Assembly (NCBI RefSeq): GCF_014192225.1
Contig: NZ_JACHXS010000010.1
Coordinates: forward strand, 124,001-188,000
DNA length: 64,000 bases
DNA from: Pseudoduganella umbonata
GTDB lineage: Bacteria > Pseudomonadota > Gammaproteobacteria > Burkholderiales > Burkholderiaceae_D
Direction: 5' to 3'
Shown: one piece after another, positions 1-7,819 of the stretch
How the letters are laid out: every line of letters begins with the position of its first letter
Position numbering within the stretch: the first letter of the stretch is position 1
Notes under the pieces: model-generated
What the model was told of the DNA's origin: nothing
What the model saw: only the letters and a program-made list of their open reading frames with translations
Database searches by the model: none
Translations under genes and position numbers: made by a program

Positions 1-653
1 GCCAGCGGCGCACCGACCTTCTGTACCAGCCGGAAACCCGGCGACAGCTTGAAGGCACCCTTGTAGATCGTCTTCGGCTCCGGCACGTAGCCGTAGGCGA
101 AATAATCCTCGACAGCGCACGGGTCGATCTCGCGCGGCAGGCCGGGCAGCGAACGCAGCGCTTTCAGTTCGGAGCTGAACGCGAACAGCCCGTCCGGCAG
201 CATCGTGTAAAACATCGGCTTGACACCCATGTGGTCACGCGCCAGGAACATCAATTGCTCATTGCGATCCCACAGGCCAAAAGCAAACATGCCGCGAAAC
301 CGTTCCACGCAAGCTTCGCCCCACTCCTCCCACGCGTGCACGATCACCTCGGTGTCGCTCTTCGTCCTGAATACGTGGCCCAGTGCCTTCAGCTCGGCCG
401 TCAACTCGCGATAGTTGTAGATTTCGCCGTTGTAGCAAACCATGACGCTGCCATCTTCGTTGCCGAGCGGCTGCTGGCCCAGCGACAGGTCGATGACGGA
501 AAGACGGCGGTGACCGAAGCCGACACCGGGTTCGCGATAGATGTCGCCCTCATCGGGCCCCCGGTGGAACTGGGTATCGTTCATCCGTCGCAGCAACGCT
601 TCGTCGATGTCGCGCCGGCCCCGCGTATCCAGTATGCCCACTATTCCGCACAT
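1..653 (-). CDS. XrtA-system asparagine synthase-like amidotransferase (N-terminal part, cut by window edge)
   Basis: Encodes the N-terminal class II glutamine amidotransferase half of an AsnB-like enzyme that would move amide nitrogen from glutamine to a carboxylate, probably on a sugar acid of the EPS. The protein starts MCGIVGILDTRG, so the catalytic Cys2 is present. The family motifs RGPDDEG (about residue 31), YNGEIYN (about 75) and a K-SDTE segment are all visible. About 217 codons are in the window; the ATP-pyrophosphatase synthetase half lies beyond the left edge. The start overlaps the end of the upstream glycosyltransferase by 13 bases, so it is the last visible gene of the XrtA operon. 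Its place at the end of this operon matches the amidotransferase seen in XrtA clusters. Confidence 0.9.
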   Translation of the reverse strand, partial: MCGIVGILDTRGRRDIDEALLRRMNDTQFHRGPDEGDIYREPGVGFGHRRLSVIDLSLGQQPLGNEDGSVMVCYNGEIYNYRELTAELKALGHVFRTKSDTEVIVHAWEEWGEACVERFRGMFAFGLWDRNEQLMFLARDHMGVKPMFYTMLPDGLFAFSSELKALRSLPGLPREIDPCAVEDYFAYGYVPEPKTIYKGAFKLSPGFRLVQKVGAPL

Positions 654-1816
654 GATGTCACCGCCCCTCTTGTCTTGATCTTTCGTTCGCACAGGCTGTC
701 GTACATGCCTTGGTAGGCAGCGACCATCGCCGTCATGCTGTATTTGCGGAGCACCCTTTCGCGGCCCGCGGAGCCGTGGCGCGCCGCCACTTCCGGCAAT
801 GCGGTGTATTGCTCGAGTGCCGCCGCCATCGCGCCCGGATCCGCAGGCGGCACGAGACTACCCGTGACGCCATCGTCCACCACTTCGGGTATGCCGCCTA
901 CACGCGTGCCGACCACCGGCAAACCGCTTGCCATCGCTTCGAGCGCGGAACCGGGTGTTCCCTCGGCGATCGATGACATGACGAACACGTTCAGGCAGCG
1001 CAGTATCTGTGCTACGTCCGTGCGTGCTCCCGGTAGCCAGACCGCATCCTGCAGTCCGAGCGCGGCGGCCTTGGCGCGGATCGAGTCCAGCAGCGGACCG
1101 TCGCCGACGATCGCCAGCCGCAGCGGTAGCTCTGGCCGCTGCTCGCGCAGCAGCGCAAAGGCATGCAGCAAGGTGGCATGATCCTTCACCGCTTGCACGC
1201 GGCCGACGGTGCCGATGACGACATGCTTCGGTTCAAATGGCCAACCCTGCGGACGCACCGGTTGATCGAGCGTGCGCGGGTGGAAGCGCTCGGCATCGAT
1301 TCCGTTCGCGAGCATCCGGCTCTTGTGTGGGGGAACGCGGATCACGTCGCGGTTCCAGTTCTCCATTGCTGCCGAATTTGCATAGCAGCAATCGTAGAAC
1401 GGCACCATCAGGCGGCGCAGCGCGTTGCGCTTGCGGTTGGTGCCGTGTGGATCGTCGTGATCCCGGCCGTGGGCACCGTTGATGCGCACCGGTACATTGG
1501 CAAGCAGCGCGGCCGGACCATACTCGACGGCGGACAGGTTGTACGAATGCAGCACTGCCGGCCGCAGTTCACGCAGCAGGCGCCACAGTGCCACATGCGT
1601 TCCAGGGGATTGACCAGGCTGCTTGTGCAGTGCATGGATGGTGACGTCGGCGCGGGTGATTTTCCTGGCGAAAGCCGGGTTGTAATCGGTCAGGCAGACA
1701 ATCGCGTGCCGATATGCATTGGCTGGCATCCGGTTGATCCGCTCGACCAGCAGCGTTTCCAGGCCGCCAAAGTCGAGGCGGTAAATCAGATGGACAATGA
1801 GAGGTGCGTCGTTCAT
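641..1816 (-). CDS. XrtA/PEP-CTERM-system glycosyltransferase (TIGR03088-like, GT4)
   Basis: A GT4/GT-B glycosyltransferase of about 391 residues that should add a sugar to the lipid-linked EPS repeat unit at the cytoplasmic face of the inner membrane. The N-terminus (MNDAPLIVHLIYRLDFGGLE) has the glycine-rich acceptor-side loop of GT4 enzymes. The C-terminal half carries VIGTVGRVQAVKDH and the E-x7-E-type donor motif SIAEGTPGSALEAMASGLPVV. The reading frame stays open 34 codons further upstream but runs into the exosortase gene. I chose the ATG at 1816, four bases after the exosortase stop, because homologues begin there. Position directly downstream of exosortase A supports the XrtA-specific subfamily. 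Confidence 0.88.
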   Translation of the reverse strand: MNDAPLIVHLIYRLDFGGLETLLVERINRMPANAYRHAIVCLTDYNPAFARKITRADVTIHALHKQPGQSPGTHVALWRLLRELRPAVLHSYNLSAVEYGPAALLANVPVRINGAHGRDHDDPHGTNRKRNALRRLMVPFYDCCYANSAAMENWNRDVIRVPPHKSRMLANGIDAERFHPRTLDQPVRPQGWPFEPKHVVIGTVGRVQAVKDHATLLHAFALLREQRPELPLRLAIVGDGPLLDSIRAKAAALGLQDAVWLPGARTDVAQILRCLNVFVMSSIAEGTPGSALEAMASGLPVVGTRVGGIPEVVDDGVTGSLVPPADPGAMAAALEQYTALPEVAARHGSAGRERVLRKYSMTAMVAAYQGMYDSLCERKIKTRGAVTSCAE

Positions 1817-1820
1817 GGGT

Positions 1821-3374
1821 TCACTGTCGCGCGTTGGCCGCGAGCACGGCGTCGATCGAGGCGAGATGGGTTTGCAGGAAAGCGCGCAGCGCCGGGCGCG
1901 CGCTCGCAGGATCCTCATCGTATGGCGAGAATAGCATCAATACAGCGCCGTCATCACTGCCAGTCAGAAATTTTTGTTTCGTTTGCAACAATTTCCCTAC
2001 GTAGTTGCTAGTGGTCGGACGGCCACCGATGTCGTACCACTGCCAAACGACGACGCGACCGCCAGGTCCCATCAGCGTGGTTTCCCGCATGACGAACGAA
2101 CGGCCGGCGATGGTTTCCGCGCCGATCCCGACACCCGTCTCATGCCAGCCACTTCGCTGCGCCGTCAGCCTGTTGGTCGAGCTGATCAGCTTGCCACCAT
2201 TGCCATCACGGTAGTACTTCAATACGAAGCCCACCGGCTGGTTACCGATCTGGTAGAAACGCCGCAGATTGGCGCTGGCCGGTGCAAAGTCGGGTTCCCA
2301 GTCAGTGAATGCTGGCACAGCAGGCGCCTTGGCGGCGAACGATGCCAGCGCGACCGCTGGCGGCATCGCGTTGCCGCGTTCGATATACCAGCCGTAGGCC
2401 GGCCACACACCGATACAAGCGGCAACGGCCAGCACTGCCACGCCCACACGCCCTGGCGACACCGACGGAAGTCGCTGCATGGTTTCTGCCGAAACGGCTA
2501 CAGCGGCCGCATCCTCGCGCCAGAAACTGCCGAGCCAGAACAACAGCAGCATGACCAGGCCAAAGAATGCCCAGCCATAGATCAGGTGGTCGACGCCGAC
2601 GGCCAGCGTCATGTTGCTGCTGTGGCCGATCATCACGATCATGTAGGCACGCAGTCCATTGGCCAGCACCGGCAGCGCCAGGGCGACGACGACGAATAGC
2701 AGGCGACGCCACGTCGACTGGTACGTCAGGTACGCGTACAGGCAACCCAATGTGACCGACGAAATGAGATAGCGCAGGCCACTGCAGGCTTCGACGACCG
2801 ACCAGTTGCCGCTCGGGATGCTGAAGTTATTCCCTTCGCGTAGCACAGGAATGCCCGTCAGGCGCAAGGCGTCGACCGTGAAATTGGCCGTTATGCCGAT
2901 CAGCGGTTCGATCAATCCTTCGCCAACCGGCACGCCGAACAGCAGGAATGCCAGCGGGAACGTCAGCGCGCGGGCGATAGCCTTGCCATAGACGGCCAGC
3001 ACCGCCAGCGGGATCATCAAGGCAAATGCATACTGGCGCACCACCAGCACCTCACCCAGCACCGCCAGCAGCCAGCCGGCACCGCACAGCAGCAGTGCGG
3101 CCAGCGCAGGCCAGCACGGTCGCACCGGTAGCAAGGCCAATTGCGCACGTCGCCGCCAAACCAGCCACAGGGTAATCGGCACGATCACGAAGCCGTGCGC
3201 GAAGGTTTCGGAGCGTTCCCAAATCGACACGATCGACGCTGCCGTGTCGAGATAGGCGAGCAGTGGCAGCAGCACGGCCAAACCGGCGATCCACCATTGC
3301 GCCGTGGGCGGCGCATCCTTCACGGGTCGCGCAGTGGCCAGCCTGGCTTCTTCGGTGACGGTAATGGTATTCAT
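1821..3374 (-). CDS. xrtA: Exosortase A fused to an EpsI-type C-terminal domain
   Basis: Inner-membrane cysteine transpeptidase/protease that recognises the C-terminal PEP-CTERM signal of exported proteins and processes it, analogous to sortase. About 517 residues. Residues about 25-300 form a polytopic membrane domain with the exosortase triad: Cys near 197 (VVEACSGLRYL), Arg near 242 (LANGLRAYM) and His near 263 (HLIYGW). Residues about 310-517 match the soluble EpsI (DUF3485) domain, which in some species is a separate gene. An ATG four codons further upstream exists, but the ATG at 3374 forms an ATGA overlap with the preceding gene. A cognate cargo gene with a PEP-CTERM tail lies at 50933-51883. 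Confidence 0.95.
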   Translation of the reverse strand: MNTITVTEEARLATARPVKDAPPTAQWWIAGLAVLLPLLAYLDTAASIVSIWERSETFAHGFVIVPITLWLVWRRRAQLALLPVRPCWPALAALLLCGAGWLLAVLGEVLVVRQYAFALMIPLAVLAVYGKAIARALTFPLAFLLFGVPVGEGLIEPLIGITANFTVDALRLTGIPVLREGNNFSIPSGNWSVVEACSGLRYLISSVTLGCLYAYLTYQSTWRRLLFVVVALALPVLANGLRAYMIVMIGHSSNMTLAVGVDHLIYGWAFFGLVMLLLFWLGSFWREDAAAVAVSAETMQRLPSVSPGRVGVAVLAVAACIGVWPAYGWYIERGNAMPPAVALASFAAKAPAVPAFTDWEPDFAPASANLRRFYQIGNQPVGFVLKYYRDGNGGKLISSTNRLTAQRSGWHETGVGIGAETIAGRSFVMRETTLMGPGGRVVVWQWYDIGGRPTTSNYVGKLLQTKQKFLTGSDDGAVLMLFSPYDEDPASARPALRAFLQTHLASIDAVLAANARQ

Positions 3375-4633
3375 GCCTGGTTCCATGTCGGTGAAGGAAC
3401 GGCGGCCTGAAGGTGCGTGGTACCGGCAGGCTGCCGGGGTGCTTCCAGCAACGCATCGAGCGGTGCCAGCCTGGCATCCCAGCCATACGAAGCCTCGATG
3501 CGGGCGCGGGCGGCGCGGCCGAGTGCGGCCCGCAGCACACCGTCTGACAGCGCGGCAACAATCGTGTTCGCCACATCGGTGGCATGCTCGGCGAGCAGGA
3601 CCTCGCTGCCTGCTGCGGCATCGATACCTTCCAGGGCCTGCGGACTGACAACGACGGCTTTCCCCATCGACATTGCCTCCAGCACCTTGTTCTGGATGCC
3701 CCGCGCCACGCGCAATGGCGCCACCGACAGCGCAGCGTGGGCGACATACGGCCGCACGTCAGGCACGGTACCGGTGACGGTCACGCCAGGCAGGTTCGCC
3801 AGCGCCTGCACTTCCGGTGCAGGCCGTGCGCCGACGATGAAAAACGACGTGTGCGGCATGCGGGCACGTAGCAGCGGCAGGACTTCATGCGCAAACCATT
3901 GAACGGCGTCTACGTTTGGCCAGTAATCCATCGCACCACAGAAGACCAGGGCGTTTTCTCCGGATGGATAGGGGTTTGCATGGACGGCATCCGGCGAAAA
4001 ATAGACGGTATCGACACCGTTGCCAAACCAGCCAATGCGGCTTGCGCTTTCCGGTGCCAGGGTGCGGAACAGTGCTGCCTCGGGGGCTGAGACGAACAAA
4101 GCCGCATCGCTGTTTGCCGCCACCTCGCGCTCGTAACGCAGCAGGCGGTTCGCCTCGTAACCGTACAGCAGGCTGGCTGGCCATGATTTCTTGTCAGCGT
4201 AGGCACGCCATTTCTCGGAATCGACATCGCACAGGTCGACGACCCGGCGCACGCCGGGCACGTCATGCATGTATTGCGCCATCGGCGACGAGAACACCAC
4301 GACGCGTTCGATGCCGGCATCGCGCATCGTGCGTTGCACCCAGGTGCGGGTGGACCGGTCGCTGTAATAGTCGAGGGAAAGCGCGCGATTAGCCAACAAT
4401 GCGCGCAGACTGCGCAGTCGTGCGCGGGTAGGGTTCAGCGGCGCGAAATGGCTCGAGGCACACAACTGGCGCACGTTCGCCACGTATTGCCAGTCGTCCG
4501 GGTCGTCGACGAAGGTAGCCAAGTGCACCCGGTAGCGCGCAGCAAGATGCCGCAGCAGGTGCCACGAGCGGATCTTGTCCCCCTTATTCGGCGGATAGGG
4601 GATGCGATGCACCAGCAACAGCAGGTCTTCCAC
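3371..4633 (-). CDS. XrtA/PEP-CTERM-system glycosyltransferase (TIGR03087-like)
   Basis: A GT4-type glycosyltransferase of about 420 residues, expected to extend the EPS repeat on its lipid carrier. The N-terminus (VEDLLLLVHRIPYPPNKGDKIRSW) is characteristic of the XrtA-linked subfamily. The C-terminal half has the donor-binding region VARGIQNKVLEAMSMGKAVV. I chose a GTG start at 4633: it follows the FemAB-like stop by four bases, has a GGGG element about eight bases upstream, and gives the usual N-terminus. The longer frame would overlap the upstream gene. It overlaps the exosortase start by four bases (ATGA), indicating translational coupling. Confidence 0.88.
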   Translation of the reverse strand: MEDLLLLVHRIPYPPNKGDKIRSWHLLRHLAARYRVHLATFVDDPDDWQYVANVRQLCASSHFAPLNPTRARLRSLRALLANRALSLDYYSDRSTRTWVQRTMRDAGIERVVVFSSPMAQYMHDVPGVRRVVDLCDVDSEKWRAYADKKSWPASLLYGYEANRLLRYEREVAANSDAALFVSAPEAALFRTLAPESASRIGWFGNGVDTVYFSPDAVHANPYPSGENALVFCGAMDYWPNVDAVQWFAHEVLPLLRARMPHTSFFIVGARPAPEVQALANLPGVTVTGTVPDVRPYVAHAALSVAPLRVARGIQNKVLEAMSMGKAVVVSPQALEGIDAAAGSEVLLAEHATDVANTIVAALSDGVLRAALGRAARARIEASYGWDARLAPLDALLEAPRQPAGTTHLQAAVPSPTWNQA

Positions 4634-4637
4634 GGTG

Positions 4638-5795
4638 TTACCCCAGATCTTTGACGATGTACGGGCCCAGCGCATTGGCCAGCGGCAGTGGCAGTTTCTG
4701 CCACAGCTTGATGAACAGTCGATACTTTGGGTTCAGCGGATTTACATCGGGCAAGTCTTGAGAGACGATAAGCCGGTACTCATAAGGCAACGGCTGGGCT
4801 ACGAAGCCCCAGTTCTTCTTGAAGTCATACGCACCGGTGCCACGCTTGCTGCGGCCAAAATCGAATAGGCGATAACCCTTTGCGGCGGAGGCCTGCATCA
4901 GGTTCCAATACATGAAGTCGTTTCCCGCGACATCGCGTGCGACCGGCATGCCGCCACCGTAGTACGGCAATACCTCGTCACGGAAGAAGAAGCTCAGCAC
5001 CGCGGCGATCAGGCGCTTCTCCGTACCTTCGCCTTGGACGATGACGCGCACCTCGCAATCGTCACAAAATTCTTCCTTCAGCAACCGGAAATATTTTTTC
5101 GAGAACACCGGGGTTCCCAGGCGATGCACGCTGCTCGCATACGCCGTAAAGAATCGATCGACGTGCTCATCGACCTCGCCCGTCAAGCCCAGCTTGATGC
5201 CCTTGCGGACCATCGCGCGCTGCTTGCGCGGAATGGCGTTCATGTTGGCTTCATCGTCGCCACTGATCTCTTTACGGAACGTGACATACAGGTCCTTGCC
5301 CAGCCAGGCTGGATCGTTTGGATGAGCAGGTGCATAGTTGCGGTATTCGAGGTGACCCACATTCAATGATCTCGCGAGCTGAAGTGCCTCGGTGTCGAGT
5401 GCGGTGCGCGCCTCGCCGGTGCCTGCGGCCACGCCGCCGTAGACGCAAAACGGCAGCGCGATCAACGAGTGGCCGAACAGGCGGCTCTTGATCTGGGCCA
5501 GCGGCAGCACACCTTCGATCTGGCCGTCACGCTCGGCCAGGAGGAACCAGGTGCGATGGCCAAATGCTTCCTCGATCACACGCTGCCAACCAGCGCGATG
5601 AAAGAACGTGGCTTCCGGACAGGCTTGTACAAACGCATCCCAGCGCGCGCGGTCGGCACCATCTTCGCGCAGCAGGCGCACGGACAGCGGAGCGGATTGC
5701 GCGACTGGTTCGATCGTCTGCGGCGCGGCTGGTTCAGCGGGGCCGGCGGTACCTGCTTGCGCACGCTGCATGGCCTGTTCGATGATGGCGCTCAT
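4638..5795 (-). CDS. XrtA-associated FemAB-family GNAT protein
   Basis: A 385-residue member of the FemAB/BcsL-like double-GNAT family that accompanies exosortase A loci. FemAB enzymes transfer amino acids or acyl groups to cell-wall or polysaccharide amines; the substrate here is unknown. The protein shows an N-terminal GNAT-like half (ATFFHRAGWQRVIEEAFGHRTWFLLAE) and a C-terminal half ending in a typical stretch, GYRLFDFGRSKRGTGAYDFKK as read in the sequence at about residues 320-340. The ATG at 5795 overlaps the stop of the deacetylase gene (ATGA), so I prefer it to the ATG 12 codons upstream. Residues 10-45 are alanine/proline-rich and probably flexible. Confidence 0.87.
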   Translation of the reverse strand: MSAIIEQAMQRAQAGTAGPAEPAAPQTIEPVAQSAPLSVRLLREDGADRARWDAFVQACPEATFFHRAGWQRVIEEAFGHRTWFLLAERDGQIEGVLPLAQIKSRLFGHSLIALPFCVYGGVAAGTGEARTALDTEALQLARSLNVGHLEYRNYAPAHPNDPAWLGKDLYVTFRKEISGDDEANMNAIPRKQRAMVRKGIKLGLTGEVDEHVDRFFTAYASSVHRLGTPVFSKKYFRLLKEEFCDDCEVRVIVQGEGTEKRLIAAVLSFFFRDEVLPYYGGGMPVARDVAGNDFMYWNLMQASAAKGYRLFDFGRSKRGTGAYDFKKNWGFVAQPLPYEYRLIVSQDLPDVNPLNPKYRLFIKLWQKLPLPLANALGPYIVKDLG

Positions 5796-6676
5796 GCACG
5801 CTCCAGGAAGATGCGATCCATGCGGTCCCATTTGAAATCACGCGTCAACGCGCGGATCCGGCGGTCCATCCGCTCCAGATTGACGTAGTGTCTGAAGCGG
5901 CTCTTGGCCCCGACGCCGCCAATGCGTGGCTGGCCCGGATCGATCTCCCACGGGTGAAAATAAAAGATCGCCGGCTGTCCGTCCTTGTGGTTGACACGAC
6001 GCATCAGGCGGCGCGACAGCGCATACGGTAACAAACGGAAATAACCACCGCCACCGGCGGGCAGGTTACGCTCCATCAGGCGCACGGTGGTGATCGGTAC
6101 TTCCAGCAAACCATCCACGCCATTCGGGTAGAAAGCGAACCGGGGTGCGTCGGGCATGCCGTAGTGATCGTGCGCGATCGGGTAGATCGACGAACTGTAG
6201 CGGTAACCGGCTTCCTGTAATACTTCGAGCGCCCACAGGTTGGCGGGACCGATGGAGAAGCTGGGTGCGCGGTAGCCCTGCACCGGGACGCCACCAATGT
6301 CTTCCAGGATGGCTTTGCTGCGGGCCACGTCGTCCAGGAACTGTTCGCGCGTCTGGTCCGATGCGCGCAGATGCCCATAGCCATGGCTGGCCAGTTCGTG
6401 GCCACCGGCGACGATGCGTCGCACCATCGCGGGATAGCGCTCGGCAATCCAGCCAAGGGTGAAAAATGTTCCTCGAGCGCCGCCCTCTTCCAGAATCGCG
6501 AGGATACGCTCGATGTTGGCTTCAACGCGGCACTCCCGCGTTGGCCAACTGTCGCGCGCAATATGGTCGGCGAACGCGGACACCTGGAAGTAGTCCTCGA
6601 CATCGATCGTCATCGCATTGCGCAGTGCAGCAGCGTCAGGCGCGGGCGCGTGTAATTGGCGTACGGGCGCGTTCAT
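5792..6676 (-). CDS. XrtA-system polysaccharide deacetylase
   Basis: A 294-residue NodB-type carbohydrate esterase 4 with the DUF3473 C-terminal extension typical of XrtA loci. It probably removes N- or O-acetyl groups from the EPS or its precursor. The metal and catalytic motifs are present: MTIDVEDYF near residue 22 (Asp base and metal Asp), and a HELASHGYGH segment near residue 94 carrying the metal histidines. RAPSFSIG follows at about 135, and FYFHPWEID near 240. The ATG at 6676 has a good AGGAG five bases upstream and overlaps the stop of a 35-codon ORF (ATGA). No signal peptide is seen, so the enzyme appears cytoplasmic. Confidence 0.92.
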   Translation of the reverse strand: MNAPVRQLHAPAPDAAALRNAMTIDVEDYFQVSAFADHIARDSWPTRECRVEANIERILAILEEGGARGTFFTLGWIAERYPAMVRRIVAGGHELASHGYGHLRASDQTREQFLDDVARSKAILEDIGGVPVQGYRAPSFSIGPANLWALEVLQEAGYRYSSSIYPIAHDHYGMPDAPRFAFYPNGVDGLLEVPITTVRLMERNLPAGGGGYFRLLPYALSRRLMRRVNHKDGQPAIFYFHPWEIDPGQPRIGGVGAKSRFRHYVNLERMDRRIRALTRDFKWDRMDRIFLERA

Positions 6677-6780
6677 GGTAGCTCCTGGCGTTTTTCCTGC
6701 CAGCCAGCGACGAATGCGGCGATGTACGAACAGGCGTCAACAAGGCACGCGATACGATGGTTTTTTTCGCAATCGGTCAT
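6673..6780 (-). CDS. Small 35-residue ORF, translationally coupled, function unknown
   Basis: An ATG at 6780 begins two bases after the TGA of the ATPase gene and reads through to a TGA whose bases overlap the ATG of the deacetylase (ATGA). The frame fills the whole gap between two genes of the core operon. The peptide starts MTDCEKNHRIACLVDACSY and continues through a short hydrophobic stretch (IAAFVAGW) to a charged end (QEKRQELP). It has three cysteines. I recognise no family. The Shine-Dalgarno signal is weak (GGATGAA), so translation would rest on coupling to the upstream stop. It could be a real small protein or simply a coupling bridge that opens the AGGAG site of the deacetylase. Confidence 0.5.
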   Translation of the reverse strand: MTDCEKNHRIACLVDACSYIAAFVAGWQEKRQELP

Positions 6781-6782
6781 GT

Positions 6783-7802
6783 TCATTCATCCAAGGCTTG
6801 ATTGACGCCGGCCGGCGTACTGACGATCCGCTTCAGGATCGACAGGACTGAGCCCATCGATCGTTCCAGCCGCAACATCCGCTCGTCCAGCACGGCCGGG
6901 TACTGGTTCGCGAATACGGCGCCTTCCGTATCGAGTCCAACCGAGCCTGCCATTGCTGCTGCACCTGGCTGTGTCCCTGCGGGAGGCTCGAATTCCTGCT
7001 GGATGTCGCGAATCACAGTGTCGACATCGGCGTCGGTGAAGGCATGCATCTCTTCCAGGAAGCCCATCAGCAACAGGCGGTCGCACAAGTGGTTGGTCTT
7101 GCGCGGTATGCCTCCTGTGAATTCGTAAATGGCCGCAAAGGCCGCCGGCGTGAAGGAAGGATCGCCTTTCCAGCCGACGGTGAGCAAGCGGTGCTCGATA
7201 TAAGCCTGGGTTTCCAGCTCATCCATCGGTCCCAGGTGATAGGTCGCGATGACGCGCTGGCGCAGTTGCTGCATGCCGGGGTTATGCAGCGTTGCACGGA
7301 ACTCTGGCTGGCCCAGCAGGAACGTCTGCAGCAATGGCTTATCGTCGGACTGAAAGTTCGACAGCATACGCAATTCTTCCACCACGCGGGGCGTCAGGTT
7401 CTGCGCTTCATCAACGACCAGCAGTGCCCGCTTGCCGGCCTGGTCGCAGCCGCGCAGGAAGCTCTCCAGGCGGGACAGCAGCGTGGTCTTGCTGGCGCTG
7501 TCCTCGAACGGCAAGCCGAACGCTGCCACCACGCCGCGCAGGATATCGTCGGCGTTGACGTGGGTATTGACGATGTGCGCGGCCACGATGCGATCCGATT
7601 CGATCTGGCGCAACAGGTTGCGCACCAGCGTGGTCTTGCCTGCGCCGACTTCGCCAGTAATCACAATGAATCCTTCGCCCTGTGCCAAACCGTATTCCAG
7701 GTAAGCCATCGCGCGCTTGTGCCCCTTGCTGCCGAAAAAGAAATGGGGGTCCGGGCGCAAGCGGAAGGGCTTGTCGGTGAGCCCGTAGTAACTCTCGTAC
7801 AT
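6783..7802 (-). CDS. XrtA-associated ATPase (ExeA/TIGR03015-like)
   Basis: A 339-residue AAA+ ATPase related to ExeA/GspA, present in most XrtA EPS operons. Its likely role is energising or organising the envelope assembly machinery. Visible motifs are Walker A GEVGAGKTT at residues 50-58, Walker B ALLVVDEAQNL near 130, and a sensor-like segment (QTFLLGQPEFR) near 180. The N-terminal MYESYYGLTDKPFRLRPDP is the standard opening of ExeA-type proteins and supports the chosen ATG. The last 70 residues are low in complexity and probably disordered. The gene lies 17 bases after the outer-membrane protein gene. Confidence 0.92.
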   Translation of the reverse strand: MYESYYGLTDKPFRLRPDPHFFFGSKGHKRAMAYLEYGLAQGEGFIVITGEVGAGKTTLVRNLLRQIESDRIVAAHIVNTHVNADDILRGVVAAFGLPFEDSASKTTLLSRLESFLRGCDQAGKRALLVVDEAQNLTPRVVEELRMLSNFQSDDKPLLQTFLLGQPEFRATLHNPGMQQLRQRVIATYHLGPMDELETQAYIEHRLLTVGWKGDPSFTPAAFAAIYEFTGGIPRKTNHLCDRLLLMGFLEEMHAFTDADVDTVIRDIQQEFEPPAGTQPGAAAMAGSVGLDTEGAVFANQYPAVLDERMLRLERSMGSVLSILKRIVSTPAGVNQALDE

Positions 7803-7819
7803 GGAAAGGTCTCGATCGG

